A stretch of DNA of 64,000 bases from assembly GCF_001442615.1 (NCBI RefSeq), contig NZ_LMXN01000002.1, forward strand, positions 186,001 to 250,000, given 5' to 3'. The translations under genes were made by a program, and so were the position numbers. Positions 63,224-64,000 of this stretch are shown in pieces. Below the pieces are notes generated by a model. That model made no database searches. It had not been told where the DNA came from and saw only the letters and a list, made by a program, of their open reading frames with translations. This DNA is from Algoriphagus resistens. Its GTDB lineage: Bacteria; Bacteroidota; Bacteroidia; Cytophagales; Cyclobacteriaceae. Within the stretch, counting starts at the first letter, position 1; each line of letters begins with the position of its first letter.

Positions 63224-64000
63224 TTAGAATACCCCTATAAAGTGACTTCCAGCAACGTTTTCCAGTTGAGCACCTTTGGTCACCTCAGCTGTTTGGGTGT
63301 CTATCACGTAGATGTTTCCGTTTTTCCCTACAGGAGCCTGGGTAAGGTAAATATCCGTTCCGTCCACTACAAAGCCTTGGTACTGGAACAAGTAAAAATC
63401 TGCCTCGTAAGGAATTTCATCAAGTCTTACAGCTGTTTTGGCATTTAGGTCGGCCAAAGCAAAGAACCCCTGGGCACCTGCCACTCCTTCCTCAGACCCG
63501 TCATGACGATATGCGATTACTGCTTTTCCGTTTGCAGCAGGTCTCCAAGCAAGAATATAAGCGCCTTCCACACCCAAAGCATCGTCTAGATTGAACACAT
63601 ACGAATCGTCATACTGGTTGTTTGAACCAATTTTTAGGATATGCGAACCGTTGGGATCACCCTGGTTGGCCTGATAAACACTTCCCTGGTATTCAAAAGC
63701 ATTGATACTACGGTAACCATTTGTATTTCCTTGCCCCACCATAGAGGTAATAACTGTGGGATTTAATAACGAAGGATAATCTAATACAATAGTTTTAGCG
63801 CCTAAAATTTCCCCTTCCCGATCGGTTTCAACCGTAGCAGGGTCAACTTTACTAAGACGTGCTCCAATGTATAATTTATCTCCGGCGGCATTTAAAGTCG
63901 GCATGTCAATTCTAGAAATATAATAGCCGTTTGCTTCTTCCTCTTCACTTAAAGGCACAATGCTTTCTTGGAACTCTACGATTGTAGAATTCACTAAATC
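63224..64000 (-). CDS. DUF4374 domain protein, 5' end outside window
   Basis: The C-terminal 258 or so residues of a beta-propeller-like protein. Reading continues past the first in-frame GTG at the edge, so the start lies beyond 64000. Visible segments such as YYISRIDMPTLNAAGDKLYIGARLSK, NPTVITSMVGQGNTNGYRSINAF and the C-terminal DTQTAEVTKGAQLENVAGSHFIGVF match DUF4374, a family often found next to TonB-dependent siderophore receptors and PepSY proteins in Bacteroidota. Whether that is the context here cannot be seen. Its 3' end lies 57 nt from the bidirectional hairpin. Confidence 0.8.
   Translation of the reverse strand, partial: DLVNSTIVEFQESIVPLSEEEEANGYYISRIDMPTLNAAGDKLYIGARLSKVDPATVETDREGEILGAKTIVLDYPSLLNPTVITSMVGQGNTNGYRSINAFEYQGSVYQANQGDPNGSHILKIGSNNQYDDSYVFNLDDALGVEGAYILAWRPAANGKAVIAYRHDGSEEGVAGAQGFFALADLNAKTAVRLDEIPYEADFYLFQYQGFVVDGTDIYLTQAPVGKNGNIYVIDTQTAEVTKGAQLENVAGSHFIGVF

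Overview
The window looks like chromosomal DNA of a Bacteroidota member of the order Cytophagales, probably Algoriphagus or a relative in Cyclobacteriaceae. This rests on protein family content: a type IX secretion (T9SS) C-terminal domain with SprB-like repeats, a PVC-type cytochrome dehydrogenase, DUF4230, DUF2752, DUF2911 and DUF4374 proteins, a small AraC regulator of a common Bacteroidota type, a glutaminyl-tRNA synthetase, and a glnS promoter of the Bacteroidota form (TTG...TAnnTTTG). No rRNA, tRNA, CRISPR array, prophage or complete insertion sequence was seen.

Layout. 0-6.4 kb: a periplasmic serine hydrolase, a START-like (SRPBCC) protein, a 976-residue heme dehydrogenase and a MoaF-like lipoprotein. 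6.5-10.9 kb: a tightly overlapping operon of ECF sigma factor, TonB-like membrane protein and T9SS-exported M43 protease. 11-19 kb: a HELGH peptidase, a GH3-family enzyme, glnS with a C-terminal extension, and an M16 peptidase. 19-29 kb: a GlxA-type regulator, a double SRPBCC protein, a single-chain xanthine-dehydrogenase-like enzyme behind a single-heme lipoprotein, and a secreted TIM-barrel protein. 29-35 kb: a matrixin-like lipoprotein, a CE15-like esterase, and an xdhC-mocA pair. 35.9-40.5 kb: a cysteine desulfurase and an IorA/IorB-type molybdenum hydroxylase. 40.9-49.6 kb: metabolic genes, a frameshifted membrane protein, and a minus-strand run of GH18, GguC/AraD1, GH43 arabinanase and esterase. 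50.6-54.5 kb: an AT-rich accessory segment (desaturase, CsbD-like, cupin, AraC) next to a decayed alpha/beta-hydrolase gene. 54.7-64 kb: HrpB helicase, a HEAT protein, a bacterial VLRF1 (Vms1/ANKZF1-like) release factor, DUF4230, TM2/DUF2752, beta-propeller proteins, and a DUF4374 protein cut by the window edge.

Two themes connect genes that are not adjacent. First, two different molybdenum hydroxylases, the cofactor maturation pair XdhC/MocA, a candidate sulfur donor and a c-type heme lipoprotein all lie within 19 kb; I infer a molybdenum-hydroxylase neighbourhood. Second, sigma factor, TonB-like protein and secreted protease overlap end to end and probably form one regulated surface-protease unit. 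The most noteworthy single genes are the VLRF1 protein, the fused xanthine-dehydrogenase-like enzyme with an insert between its two iron-sulfur domains, and the extended glutaminyl-tRNA synthetase.
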